Source of the DNA: Brevundimonas sp. NIBR10
GTDB taxonomy: Bacteria > Pseudomonadota > Alphaproteobacteria > Caulobacterales > Caulobacteraceae
Length of the DNA stretch: 64,000 nt
Reading direction: 5' to 3'
NCBI RefSeq assembly: GCF_027912515.1
Contig: NZ_CP115464.1
Span: forward strand, 2,294,001-2,358,000
Position 1 is the stretch's first letter. Every line of letters begins with the position of its first letter. The position numbers and the translations under genes are program-made. Of the stretch, positions 10,348-18,666 are shown one piece after another. Under the pieces are notes generated by a model, which worked only from the letters and a program-made list of their open reading frames with translations, was not told the origin of the DNA and searched no databases.

Positions 10348-11115
10348 GTGGCGCAAGCCCCCTCGATCCTGATCCTCGAAGACGTCGATTCCACCAATGC
10401 GGAGGCGCGGCGACGCGCAGAGGCCGGACAGACCGGGCCGCTGTGGATCGTCGCGCGGTGTCAGGGCGAGGGCAGGGGGCGTCGCGGCCGGGCCTGGGTG
10501 TCGGAGACCGGCAACCTCTACGCCACCCTGCTGACCACCACACGCAAGGCTCCGGCCGAGGCGGCCCAGGTCACCTTCGTCGCCGCCCTTGCTGTCGCCG
10601 ATCTGATCTGCACCTTCGTGCCGGCGCCACTGGTCACGATCAAATGGCCCAACGACGTGATGATCGAGGCCGACAAGGCCGCAGGAATCCTGGTCGAATC
10701 CGGAGCGCACGATACGGGTGGCCTGTGGCTGGCGGTCGGAATCGGGGTGAATCTCGCGCACGCACCGTCAGGAACGGAACGACCTGCCACGGCCATCGGC
10801 GGGCATCTCAAGGGCGAGGTGCGCGCCGCGCCCACCGTCGCCGAAGCGATCGAGGTGCTGGCCCACCATTTCGCGATCTGGATGGACCGGTGGGATACGC
10901 TCGGGTTTCAACCGATCCTCGACGCCTGGGTGGCGCGCAGCCGAGGTCTGGATCAGGCCTGCACCGCGCGCCTGGGCCATGAAACGGTCTCAGGGATCGC
11001 CGATGGGGTCGCGGCGGACGGTTCTCTGCGCCTGAAGCTGGCCGACGGCTCGATGCGGCTGATTTCGGCCGGTGACGTCTTCTTTGGCTCGGACATCCCT
11101 GGAAAGGCCGCCTGA
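10348..11115 (+). CDS. birA: Biotin--[acetyl-CoA-carboxylase] ligase
   Basis: Joins biotin through biotinyl-5'-AMP to the biotin carrier of acetyl-CoA carboxylase. The 255 residues contain only the catalytic domain: there is no N-terminal DNA-binding domain, so it should not act as a biotin repressor. The VDSTN motif, the adenylate-binding loop [11 protein letters not shown] and KWPNDVMIE with the catalytic Lys are visible. GTG start 1 bp after nuoN; its stop overlaps the coaX ATG. The order nuoN-birA-coaX-rnj is conserved in many alphaproteobacteria. Confidence 0.95.
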   Translation: MAQAPSILILEDVDSTNAEARRRAEAGQTGPLWIVARCQGEGRGRRGRAWVSETGNLYATLLTTTRKAPAEAAQVTFVAALAVADLICTFVPAPLVTIKWPNDVMIEADKAAGILVESGAHDTGGLWLAVGIGVNLAHAPSGTERPATAIGGHLKGEVRAAPTVAEAIEVLAHHFAIWMDRWDTLGFQPILDAWVARSRGLDQACTARLGHETVSGIADGVAADGSLRLKLADGSMRLISAGDVFFGSDIPGKAA

Positions 11116-11888
11116 TGCTGCTCGCCATCGAACAGGGCAACACCAACACCATGTTCGCCGTTCACAACGACGTCGAATGGATCGCCCAGTGGCGCACGGC
11201 GACCGAGGCCAATCGCACCGCTGACGAATACGCCGTCTGGCTGACCCAGTTGCTGCACATGAACGGCCTCGGGTTCGAGGACCTGGACGGCTGCATCATT
11301 TCCAGCGTCGTGCCGCAGTCGATCTTCAACCTGCGCAACCTGTCGCGGCGCTACATGAACGTCGAGCCGCTGATCGTCGGCGAGAACGCCAAGCTCGGCA
11401 TCGAGGTGCGGATCACCAAGCCGACCGAGGCGGGGGCCGACCGTCTGGTCAACGCCATCGGGGCCCATCTGACCTATCCCGGCGACCTGCTCTTGATCGA
11501 TAGTGGCACCGCCACCACATTCGACGTGGTGGCCGCCGACGGTGCCTTCGAGGGCGGCCTGATCGCGCCGGGCATCAACCTTTCCCTTCACGCGCTGCAC
11601 GAGGCCGCCGCCAAGCTTCCGCGCATCGCCATCCAGAAGCCCGAACGGGTCATCGGCAAGGACACGGTCCAGGCCATGCAGTCCGGGGTCTTCTGGGGAT
11701 ATATCGCCCTCATCGAGGGGCTGGTGGACCGTATCAAGGCCGAGTGGGGTGCACCCCTGACCGTGATTGGCACCGGCGGCGTCGCCTCCCTGTTCGAGGG
11801 CGCCACAACAAGCATCGACCGGTTCGATCCGGATTTGACCATCCGCGGCCTGCTGGAAATCTGGCGCCGCAACGCAACGAAAGACTGA
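11115..11888 (+). CDS. coaX: Type III pantothenate kinase
   Basis: Phosphorylates pantothenate in the first step of coenzyme A synthesis; the type III enzyme belongs to the ASKHA fold. The 257 residues show the phosphate motif EQGNTNT at residues 6-12, where most family members have Asp rather than Glu at the first position, then [11 protein letters not shown] and the [11 protein letters not shown] motif. The ATG overlaps the birA stop. The Asp-to-Glu change is conservative and activity is expected. Confidence 0.94.
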   Translation: MLLAIEQGNTNTMFAVHNDVEWIAQWRTATEANRTADEYAVWLTQLLHMNGLGFEDLDGCIISSVVPQSIFNLRNLSRRYMNVEPLIVGENAKLGIEVRITKPTEAGADRLVNAIGAHLTYPGDLLLIDSGTATTFDVVAADGAFEGGLIAPGINLSLHALHEAAAKLPRIAIQKPERVIGKDTVQAMQSGVFWGYIALIEGLVDRIKAEWGAPLTVIGTGGVASLFEGATTSIDRFDPDLTIRGLLEIWRRNATKD

Positions 11889-13565
11889 ATGAAAAAGAAC
11901 CCTAACGACGAACTCGTCTTCCTGCCGCTGGGCGGCTCCAACGAGATCGGCATGAATCTGAACTGCTACGGCTATGGGCCGGAGCATGCGCGCGAGTGGA
12001 TCATCGCCGACGTCGGCGTGACCTTCGGCGATCCGTCCACGCCCGGCATCGACGTGATCGTGCCCGATCCGTCCTTCCTCGAGGGCGAGAAGATCCGCGG
12101 CATCGTCCTGACCCACGCGCACGAGGACCATATCGGCGCGCTCGGCTGGCTGTGGACGCGGATGAAGGCGCCGCTCTATGCCACGCCGTTTACCGCCTAT
12201 CTGATCCGCGAGAAGCTTCGCGAGGCGGGCATCCTGAATCAGGTGCGGATCATCGAGGTGCCGCTGAACGGCAACGTCGATCTGGGCCCGTTCCAGATCC
12301 AGATGATCACCATGACCCACTCGATCGCCGAGCCGAACGGCCTGGCCATCCGCACGCCGCTGGGGACCGTGTTCCACACCGGCGACTGGAAGATCGATGA
12401 CGGCCCCGTGGTCGGCGAAGTCACCGACGCGGCCGCCATCACCGCGCTCGGCGACGAGGGCGTGCTGGCCATGGTGTGCGACTCGACAAACGTCTTCTCC
12501 GAAGGCTATGCCGGGTCCGAGACGGGCGTGGCCGAGGAACTGGACACCCTGATCGGCAGCCTGAAGCACGGCCGGATCGCGGTCGGATGCTTCGCCTCCA
12601 ACGTCGCCCGCATGGACAGCGTGATCCGCGCGGCCGAGAAGCATGGCCGCCGCATCTTCCTGGCCGGCCGGTCGATGAACCGCATCACCGCCGCCGCCAA
12701 ACACGTCGGGATGCTGTCGGACATCAAGAAATTTCTGTCCGACGACGAGGCCCGTCACTGGCCCGCCGACGAGATCCTGTACCTCTGCACCGGCAGCCAG
12801 GGCGAACAGAACGCGGCCCTGGCCCGCGTGGCCTCGGGCACCCATCCGACGGTCAAGCTGGGTCGCGGCGACCACTGCATCTTCTCCGCGCGGGTCATCC
12901 CGGGCAACGAACTGTCGATCGGGCGTTTGCAGGACCGTCTCGCCGAACGTGGGGTGCGGCTTTATACCGAGAAGGACCACCCGGGCATCCACGTCTCTGG
13001 CCACCCCTGCCGCGCCGAACTGCGCCAGATGTATGCCTGGGCCCGGCCGACGATCGCCATCCCGACGCACGGGATGCGGCGCCACATCGCCGAGCACGCC
13101 TTGCTGGCCACCGAACTGGGCGTGCCCCAGACGGTGACTCCCCGCAACGGCGACATGGTCCGTATCGCGCCGGGCCCGGCCGTCATCATCGACGAGGTGC
13201 CCAACGGTCGCCTGTTCGTTGACGGCGGGATGCTGGTCCCCGAGATGGGCGAGGCCCTGCGCGAGCGTCGTCACGCCTCGACCAACGGCATCCTGGTGGT
13301 GTCGTTCGCCATGGACCGGAACGGCAAGATCGTCTCTGACATCGACGTGCGCGGCATTGGCCTGCCCGGCGATGACGAGAACCCGCTGGGCGACGCCCTG
13401 GACGATCTGGCCGAGCGCGCCGAACAGGCCGTCAACAGCCTGAAGGGCGAGGCCCGTTTCGATGACACGGCGGTGGAGATGGCCGTCGGCCGCGTGCTCA
13501 AGAAGGGCTCGCAGCAGATCTGGGACCGCCGCCCCATAGTCGAGACGGTCATCCTGCGCCTCTGA
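11889..13565 (+). CDS. rnj: Ribonuclease J
   Basis: Metallo-beta-lactamase/beta-CASP ribonuclease with 5'-3' exonuclease and endonuclease activity in RNA maturation and decay. The 558 residues carry the zinc motif LTHAHEDHIGALGWL, the second metal ligand in HTGDWKID, the beta-CASP part with CFASNVARMDSV, and the late ligand segment HVSGHPCRAEL. It starts immediately after the coaX stop and is probably expressed from the nuo-birA-coaX transcript. A small hairpin (13575-13590) follows the stop. Confidence 0.96.
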   Translation: MKKNPNDELVFLPLGGSNEIGMNLNCYGYGPEHAREWIIADVGVTFGDPSTPGIDVIVPDPSFLEGEKIRGIVLTHAHEDHIGALGWLWTRMKAPLYATPFTAYLIREKLREAGILNQVRIIEVPLNGNVDLGPFQIQMITMTHSIAEPNGLAIRTPLGTVFHTGDWKIDDGPVVGEVTDAAAITALGDEGVLAMVCDSTNVFSEGYAGSETGVAEELDTLIGSLKHGRIAVGCFASNVARMDSVIRAAEKHGRRIFLAGRSMNRITAAAKHVGMLSDIKKFLSDDEARHWPADEILYLCTGSQGEQNAALARVASGTHPTVKLGRGDHCIFSARVIPGNELSIGRLQDRLAERGVRLYTEKDHPGIHVSGHPCRAELRQMYAWARPTIAIPTHGMRRHIAEHALLATELGVPQTVTPRNGDMVRIAPGPAVIIDEVPNGRLFVDGGMLVPEMGEALRERRHASTNGILVVSFAMDRNGKIVSDIDVRGIGLPGDDENPLGDALDDLAERAEQAVNSLKGEARFDDTAVEMAVGRVLKKGSQQIWDRRPIVETVILRL

Positions 13566-13658
13566 TCCGCACATGGTGTCGCAGGACACCGGGGTGATGC
13601 TGGCCCACGTCCGGAAACGGGCGTAGGGCTGGCGCGCTCGTTTTCAGGATAAGCCCCG

Positions 13659-13910
13659 ATGCCTATCGGCCCGATCACCATGATCGCTATCTACATCACC
13701 GTCTGGTGGACGGTGCTGTTCGCCGTCCTGCCCATCGGCATGGCCCAGCAGGATCAGTCGCCGCCGACGGACGGGTCCCAGTGGGGTGCCCCGGCCGATC
13801 CCAAGCTCAAGAAGAAATTCATCACGACCACGTGGGTTTCGGTGATCGTCTGGGCCGGGATCATGCTGACCATCTGGACCGGCTGGCTGCCCTTGCCCCG
13901 GATGGGATAA
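13659..13910 (+). CDS. DUF1467 family membrane protein
   Basis: Eighty-three residues with two membrane helices (about 6-27 and 57-76) separated by a polar loop. The N-terminal PIGPITMIAIYITVWWTVLF and the loop with SQWGAPADPKLKKKF are characteristic of the DUF1467 family, found in alphaproteobacteria commonly downstream of rnj. The function is unknown. AGGATAAGCCCC before the ATG gives an acceptable ribosome-binding site. Confidence 0.85.
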   Translation: MPIGPITMIAIYITVWWTVLFAVLPIGMAQQDQSPPTDGSQWGAPADPKLKKKFITTTWVSVIVWAGIMLTIWTGWLPLPRMG

Positions 13911-13941
13911 TCTCTTCTCCCTTGGCGGGAGCAGGAAGGGT

Positions 13942-14181
13942 CTAACCCTCCACGCTCGTCTCAGGCCGGTCATGGCCGTCGGCGCGTTCGGTGATCCAGG
14001 TGCCGGTCGGGTCGGCATATTCGATGAAGGCGGTGCGGTCGGCGACGCGCTGTTCGCCGGCGGCCTTTACCGCAGCGGCGCGGGCAGCGTCGTGGCTGGG
14101 GAAGGTTTCCGAGAACGTGTCGCCCAGCTTGTAGGCCCAGCCGCCGTCATGTTCGACGATGCGATAGGTGACGTGGCTCAT
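13942..14181 (-). CDS. DUF2188 family small protein
   Basis: A 79-residue soluble protein that starts at an ATG preceded by AGGAG. The core YRIVEHDGGWAYKLGD followed by SHDAARAAAVKAAGEQ matches the DUF2188 pattern: a short two-stranded hairpin and a helix, with an aromatic/glycine-rich start and a terminal GTWITE-type strand. The function of the family is not established. It runs convergent to the DUF1467 gene and is 18 bp downstream of the minus-strand membrane protein. Confidence 0.75.
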   Translation of the reverse strand: MSHVTYRIVEHDGGWAYKLGDTFSETFPSHDAARAAAVKAAGEQRVADRTAFIEYADPTGTWITERADGHDRPETSVEG

Positions 14182-14199
14182 GGCGAACTCCTGTTGAAC

Positions 14200-14697
14200 T
14201 CAGGCGGTAACCATAGAGGGCGTCTTGGGTTTCAGGAACCGTAGCTGGAAGAAGACGCCGACGACCAGGATGACCAGCAGGGTGAGCTGGAACGCGACGA
14301 CCAGTGGGGCCTGGGGACTGTCGGCGATCGGACTGTCGGCGGGCAGGCGGGTCAGAGTCTCGGTGACGCTGGGCAGGAACAGGGTGAAGGCGCTGGTCGA
14401 CAAGGCCGTGGTTTCGATCCACCAGCGGTGTCGGGCCAGGGCAGAGACATATCCGATCGTGGAGCCCACGATCAGCGAGCCGAGCGCGAGGATCGAGATC
14501 AGCACGCCCGGCGGGTCGCGGATCACGATGACGCCCGAGATCGCCCCGATGAACATGAAGACCAGATAGGCCTTGCCCATCGCGGTCCCGGGCACGATGC
14601 GGCCATGGCGGACCAGCAGGTACAGGGCCAGCGGGATGGCGGGCAGGCTGCCCAGGGTATGGAACCAGCCGATGGCGGAAAGCTGAGGCAGCAGCAT
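14200..14697 (-). CDS. Multi-pass membrane protein, DUF2306-like
   Basis: About 165 residues with four to five predicted membrane helices. I chose the ATG at 14697 because it has a GGGAGA ribosome-binding site and begins directly before the first hydrophobic segment; a longer frame to 14865 adds only low-complexity polar sequence. The start GWFHTLGSLPAIPLALYLL resembles DUF2306-type predicted membrane proteins, but the match is by eye and weak. No catalytic motif is visible. Confidence 0.6.
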   Translation of the reverse strand: MLLPQLSAIGWFHTLGSLPAIPLALYLLVRHGRIVPGTAMGKAYLVFMFIGAISGVIVIRDPPGVLISILALGSLIVGSTIGYVSALARHRWWIETTALSTSAFTLFLPSVTETLTRLPADSPIADSPQAPLVVAFQLTLLVILVVGVFFQLRFLKPKTPSMVTA

Positions 14698-14869
14698 CGC
14701 ATTCTCCCGTGTTGGCGCATGGGCAGTAAGCGTTGCTGTGGCAGGGTTGTCGAGGCTCGGCGAACGGCTGTCGATGAAAGTGATCGGCACCTGCATCCAC
14801 CGGGCGGGTCGGCGACGACTATCCTGTGAATGACGGGGCGATGGGCCCGGTCCTAAGGGGTACACGACG

Positions 14870-15280
14870 ATGGAAGACCTGTTTCGATCCTATTGGTGGC
14901 TGCTGTTCCCGCTGAGCTGGTTTGTCATCCAGGCCTTCTCCAGCCTGATGAACTATTTCCGGCACAAGGACGTGCTGAAGACGATCAAATCCTATGCCGA
15001 TCAGGGCAGGGAGCCGCCCGAGGCCCTGCTGGCCCAGCTGGAGCGTAACGAGAGCACCGAGCGCTGGAACAACGGCGACGGCTGCGGCACGCCCAACGGG
15101 GCGGGCAACCTGTTCTCGACCGTGCTCTTCGGCGTCATGGCCCTGGGCTTCGGCTATGCGGCAGCGACGGACATGATGGGGGCGGGCGAAGCCTTCCTGG
15201 TCGTGGCCTTCGTGATGGGAGCCCTTTTCGCGGCCTTCCTGGTCTCGACCCTCGTCGGCCGACGCCGCGACCCCTCGTGA
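14870..15280 (+). CDS. Small membrane protein of ECF module A
   Basis: A 136-residue protein with an N-terminal membrane helix (about 8-26), a basic segment, a Gly/Asn-rich stretch and two further hydrophobic helices. It resembles the 16276 protein in architecture: an acidic start (MED/MEE), an N-terminal helix, then a pattern like KSYADQGREPPEALLAQL against RASIEKGQPLPPEVIEAL, then two helices. That second motif is typical of DUF6249-type proteins. It is followed by an ECF sigma gene, so a linked role in signalling at the membrane is inferred. Confidence 0.7.
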   Translation: MEDLFRSYWWLLFPLSWFVIQAFSSLMNYFRHKDVLKTIKSYADQGREPPEALLAQLERNESTERWNNGDGCGTPNGAGNLFSTVLFGVMALGFGYAAATDMMGAGEAFLVVAFVMGALFAAFLVSTLVGRRRDPS

Positions 15281-15304
15281 CGGGCCCGGTCGTCGGTGGG
15301 GGGG

Positions 15305-15835
15305 ATGATGACGGACGCCGATCTGGTCCGGGCGGCCCGCGGCGGCTCGGACACGGCCTTCGCCCGGCTGGTCGAGCGTCATCAGGCACCGGTGCGTGGC
15401 TTCCTGAGGCGGACGCTGGGCAGTGGCTGGGCCGAGGCGGACGATGTGGCGCAGGAGACCTTTCTGGCGGCCTGGGCTTCGCTGGGGCGGCTCAAGGATC
15501 CGGATGGGGTGCGGTCCTGGCTGTGCGGCATCGCCTGGAGGAAGGCGCAGGATCGCATCCGCTCGGCGCGGCGTTCGGCGGCGCGGGACCATGCCTGGCT
15601 GGACGAGGCCGAGACGCCGGCCGGGATCTCGGCCGAGGACCGGATGGCCATGGCCGCTGCGATGGCCGAACTGGCCCCCGACGTCCGGGCCTGCGTGGCC
15701 CTGTGTCTGGCCGACGGGTTTTCGCACGGGGAGGCGGCCGGGGTTCTGGGCTTGCCACTGGGCACGGTGAAGTCGCATGTTGCGCGGGGTCGGGCGCGGC
15801 TCCTGAAAGCGCTCGGAGGATCCGATGACGCCTGA
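15305..15835 (+). CDS. ECF RNA polymerase sigma factor (module A)
   Basis: Sigma-70 family factor of the extracytoplasmic-function type, about 176 residues. Region 2 is seen around FARLVERHQAPVRGFL and DDVAQETFLAAW; region 4 ends with a helix-turn-helix in GLPLGTVKSHVARGRARL. Start chosen among two adjacent ATGs (15305, 15308) behind a run of G that can act as a ribosome-binding site. The downstream membrane gene overlaps by 11 bp, the usual arrangement for a sigma factor and its regulator. It is paralogous to the factor at 16692. Confidence 0.92.
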   Translation: MMTDADLVRAARGGSDTAFARLVERHQAPVRGFLRRTLGSGWAEADDVAQETFLAAWASLGRLKDPDGVRSWLCGIAWRKAQDRIRSARRSAARDHAWLDEAETPAGISAEDRMAMAAAMAELAPDVRACVALCLADGFSHGEAAGVLGLPLGTVKSHVARGRARLLKALGGSDDA

Positions 15836-16163
15836 ACAGAAACTGGCCCTGATGCTGGCCGCAGATACGCCCCGGACGCCCGACCGGGTGTTCGTCGCCG
15901 AGGTCGCGCGCAGGGTCGCCCTGCGCCGTGCGATCATGACGGTTCTGGCGCTCGTCCCCTGGGCGGTGGCCGCAGCAGCCCTGCTGTGGGCCCTGCGTCC
16001 GGCGGTGGCAAAGCTGTCCGGAGAACTGGCGTCCACCCTGGTTCCGGCTCTCGGGCCGGGTGTGGCGACGGTCGCCCTGGCAGGGGCGGCTCTGGCGGGG
16101 GCGCTGTTGGTCGATCCGGGCCTGAGGCGGCGGGTTGGGCGGGTTGCGTTCGGCGCGCGCTGA
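15825..16163 (+). CDS. Membrane protein, putative anti-sigma partner (module A)
   Basis: A 112-residue protein whose ATG lies inside the end of the sigma gene, so translation is coupled. A short cytoplasmic N-terminal part (LALMLAADTPRTPDRVFVAEVARRV) is followed by two membrane helices (about 35-60 and 75-100). I see no zinc-binding anti-sigma motif. Position and topology suggest that it holds the sigma factor at the membrane, but this is inference. Confidence 0.65.
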   Translation: MTPEQKLALMLAADTPRTPDRVFVAEVARRVALRRAIMTVLALVPWAVAAAALLWALRPAVAKLSGELASTLVPALGPGVATVALAGAALAGALLVDPGLRRRVGRVAFGAR

Positions 16164-16275
16164 ACCTTACGAAAGTTTCACGGCCCAGCCTGCATCCGCC
16201 GGAGCCCGTCGCCGCCTCTTGTCATCATAAGGCCGGAGCATCAGGCGTCGGCCAGGACATCAAAGGGGTTACACC

Positions 16276-16662
16276 ATGGAAGAACTCATTCCGATCGCCT
16301 TCTTCGCCATGATCGCAGGCATCGCTATCGTTCCCGGCTATCTGAAGCATCGGGAGCGCAAGGAAATGCAGGCGACCCTGCGCGCCTCGATCGAAAAGGG
16401 TCAGCCCCTGCCGCCCGAGGTCATCGAGGCCCTGTCAAAGGAAGGGGTCAAGGCACCGCCAACGGCCCATAGCGACCTGCGGGTCGGGGTCATCCTGCTG
16501 GCCGTCAGCATCGGCGTCGCCCTGTTCGGCTATGCCTTCACCTTCATCAGCGGCTTCGAAGAGTCCAAGGTGTCGGTGCCGATCATGGGTCTTTCCGCCA
16601 TCCCCGGCATGGTCGGTCTGGCCTTCATCATCCTCAGCGCCTTCAACAAGAACAAGGGCTGA
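16276..16662 (+). CDS. DUF6249-like membrane protein of ECF module B
   Basis: A 128-residue protein with an N-terminal helix (about 5-22), a charged region with HRERKEMQATLRASIEKGQPLPPEVIEAL, then two membrane helices. The KGQPLPPEVIEAL pattern recalls DUF6249-type proteins that are often encoded next to ECF sigma factors in Caulobacterales and sphingomonads. It starts module B, 113 bp after module A ends. Its paralog in module A is the 14870 gene. Confidence 0.72.
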   Translation: MEELIPIAFFAMIAGIAIVPGYLKHRERKEMQATLRASIEKGQPLPPEVIEALSKEGVKAPPTAHSDLRVGVILLAVSIGVALFGYAFTFISGFEESKVSVPIMGLSAIPGMVGLAFIILSAFNKNKG

Positions 16663-16691
16663 GCCCGGTCTGAGACAGGGGGAAAGCTGTC

Positions 16692-17249
16692 ATGACCAAA
16701 CCTCTGCACGACCTTCACGATGTCGAGCTCGCCGCCCTTGCGGCGGCGGGCGGACGTCGCGAGTTCGGCGAGCTGGTGCGGCGTCACGGTTCGGCCGTGC
16801 GAGCCCTGCTGCGCCGGATGGGGGCCCAGGCCTCCGAGGCCGACGACGTCGCCCAGGACGCCTTCCTGACCGCCTTCCAGCGGTCGGCCGAATTCCGGGG
16901 CGAGGGCACCTTCGCGGCCTGGGTCAAGCGGATCGCGGCGCGTCAGTACCTGAAGCGCAAGTCCCGGGATGCCCGCTATGTCGCCGAGATCGAGAGCGAG
17001 GAAATGGCCCCGGCCGTCGATACGCCCGGTCTGGTCGACCTGGACGAAGCGCTGAAATCGCTCAGCGAAACGGAACGCCTGTGCGTTTCCCTGTGTCACG
17101 GGGCGGGAATGTCCCACCCCGAAATCGCGGCCGCCATGAATCTGCCGCTCGGTACGGTGAAGTCTCATGTCAAACGTGGTCTGGATAAACTCCGCGCCCG
17201 GCTCACGCCGGAACCGGCTCAGTACGGGAGGGCGGCTCATGTCGTCTGA
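16692..17249 (+). CDS. ECF RNA polymerase sigma factor (module B)
   Basis: A 185-residue ECF-type sigma factor. Region 2 includes FGELVRRHGSAVRALLRRM and DDVAQDAFLTAFQ; region 4 has SHPEIAAAMNLPLGTVKSHV followed by KRGLDKLRARL. It shares LPLGTVKSHV and the DDVAQ core with the module A factor and is presumably its paralog. GGGGGAAAGCTGTC before the ATG is a plausible ribosome-binding site. The next gene overlaps its end by 11 bp. Confidence 0.93.
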   Translation: MTKPLHDLHDVELAALAAAGGRREFGELVRRHGSAVRALLRRMGAQASEADDVAQDAFLTAFQRSAEFRGEGTFAAWVKRIAARQYLKRKSRDARYVAEIESEEMAPAVDTPGLVDLDEALKSLSETERLCVSLCHGAGMSHPEIAAAMNLPLGTVKSHVKRGLDKLRARLTPEPAQYGRAAHVV

Positions 17250-17652
17250 CGAGTTCGATCCCATGATCGAGCGGCTGTTCGCCCGAACGCCGCAGATGCC
17301 CGACGCGTCCCTGTTCGCCGCTGATGTGGAGGCGAAACTGGCCTCCGGCTCAAGGGTCAGGACTTTGGCGCTGACGGTGGCGGGGCTGGTCGGCGGCTGT
17401 ATCGCGGTGCGCGAATCGCTGAACCTGGACTTCACCCTGTCGCCCGCCGGAGCCTCCAGCCGGGCGTTAGGCCAGGGGCTCCAGAACGTCAGTGCCGATG
17501 CGAGCGGGGCGATCCGGGGAGTCATGGATCAGTTCGGCCTGGCCGATCTCTCGCTTGGGTCCATGGGCGGGATGCAGCTGTTCTGGATCGCCACCGGTGC
17601 CCTGGTCGCCCTGGCCGCCGCCGGGGTGGTGAGGTTGTCGCAAGAGACCTGA
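17239..17652 (+). CDS. Membrane protein, putative anti-sigma partner (module B)
   Basis: Starts at the ATG at 17239 with GGGAGGG before it, overlapping the end of the sigma gene exactly as in module A. The 137 residues have a short cytoplasmic head ([20 protein letters not shown]), a helix near 40-60, a Ser/Ala/Gly-rich middle and a C-terminal membrane helix. The motif [18 protein letters not shown] parallels TPRTPDRVFVAEVARRV of the module A protein, supporting paralogy. No zinc motif is seen. Anti-sigma function is inferred from position. Confidence 0.68.
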   Translation: MSSDEFDPMIERLFARTPQMPDASLFAADVEAKLASGSRVRTLALTVAGLVGGCIAVRESLNLDFTLSPAGASSRALGQGLQNVSADASGAIRGVMDQFGLADLSLGSMGGMQLFWIATGALVALAAAGVVRLSQET

Positions 17653-17722
17653 TCGGCGCGGGGACGGTCGACGGGGCGGGCCCCAGCCCCTATCTGTCCG
17701 CCGAAGCAGACGGGGAGGGCCG

Positions 17723-18559
17723 ATGTCCAGCCAGGTTCAGGACACCATCAAGCGGATCACCGCCCCCGACATCCGGGCGAGGAAGGGCGGCGAGCCGATT
17801 GTCGTCCTGACCGCCTATGACGCGCCGACCGCCGCGATCATGGACCCGCACTGCGACGTCCTTCTGGTCGGCGACAGTCTGGGCATGGCCGTCCACGGCA
17901 TGACCTCGACCGTCGGCGTCACCCTGGAGATGATGATCCTGCACGGCCAGGCCGTGATGCGCGGTGCCAAACGGGCCATGGTCGTCATCGACATGCCCTT
18001 CGGCAGCTATGAGGCGGGCATGGAGACGGCCTATGCCAACGCCGTGCGGGTCATGAAGGAAACCGGCGCACAGGCCATCAAGCTGGAGAGTGGCCCGACC
18101 GCGCCGGCCACCATCGAATACCTGGTCAAGCGGGGTATCCCGGTCATGGGCCATGTCGGCCTGCTGCCTCAGTCGATCAACATCGACGGATCGTTCAAGG
18201 CCAAGGGCCGCGACGAGGCCGAGCGCGCCCGCATCCTGCAGTCCGCCCATGACACCGCGAACGCCGGTGCCTTTTCGGTCGTCATCGAAGGCGTCGCCGA
18301 GAGCCTGGCCCGCGAGATCACCGAGGCGATCGACAAGCCCACCATCGGCATCGGGGCCTCGGCCGCCTGCGACGGTCAGGTGCTGGTGACGCCCGATATG
18401 TTGGGCCTGTTCGACTGGACGCCCAGGTTCGTGCGCAAATATGCTGATCTGCGCGGTGAAATCGACCGGGCAGTGGCCGGATACGCCGCCGATGTGCGCG
18501 CCCGCCGTTTTCCTGCCGAAGTCGAGACCTACTTCTCCAAAAAGCCGGCTTCGCCGTAG
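17723..18559 (+). CDS. panB: 3-methyl-2-oxobutanoate hydroxymethyltransferase
   Basis: Adds a hydroxymethyl group from methylene-tetrahydrofolate to ketoisovalerate to give ketopantoate in pantothenate synthesis. The 278 residues form a TIM barrel with [40 protein letters not shown] and the [16 protein letters not shown] segment. The start ATG has GGGGAGGG before it. It lies alone after the ECF modules; coaX, which acts later in the same pathway, is about 6 kb upstream. Confidence 0.96.
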   Translation: MSSQVQDTIKRITAPDIRARKGGEPIVVLTAYDAPTAAIMDPHCDVLLVGDSLGMAVHGMTSTVGVTLEMMILHGQAVMRGAKRAMVVIDMPFGSYEAGMETAYANAVRVMKETGAQAIKLESGPTAPATIEYLVKRGIPVMGHVGLLPQSINIDGSFKAKGRDEAERARILQSAHDTANAGAFSVVIEGVAESLAREITEAIDKPTIGIGASAACDGQVLVTPDMLGLFDWTPRFVRKYADLRGEIDRAVAGYAADVRARRFPAEVETYFSKKPASP

Positions 18560-18583
18560 CGCCTTCCTTCGACGGGAGAGTCG

Positions 18584-18613
18584 TTGCGGGGAGGGGAGCG
18601 AGCCTCTAGGGTC
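18584..18613 (+). promoter_or_regulatory. Predicted housekeeping promoter for yfgM-bamB-der
   Basis: TTGC at 18584-18587, 16 bp, then CTCTAGGG at 18604-18611. The same element with identical spacing precedes efp and yajC in this window, and it fits the Caulobacter-type -35/-10 layout (TTG...CTA). The leader to the GTG at 18667 would be about 48 bp. Confidence 0.5.
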
Positions 18614-18666
18614 CGCGCCGATTGGCTATCTGCGTATCTGGCCGGCGATGTGGGGCGACGTTTTTC

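Noticed and set aside
10953..13589. An open frame of 878 codons on the minus strand opposite coaX and rnj
   Set aside because: It is antisense to two certain genes, has no domain character, and long antisense frames are expected in GC-rich DNA with strong third-position bias.
13911..13941. TTCTCCC...GGGAG stretch between convergent genes as a member of the CTTCTCCC repeat family
   Set aside because: The stem is short and interrupted; it may be a weak terminator or a remnant, but support is too thin for a feature.
14698..14865. N-terminal extension of the minus-strand membrane protein
   Set aside because: The added residues are polar and low complexity, and a good ribosome-binding site precedes the internal ATG at 14697.
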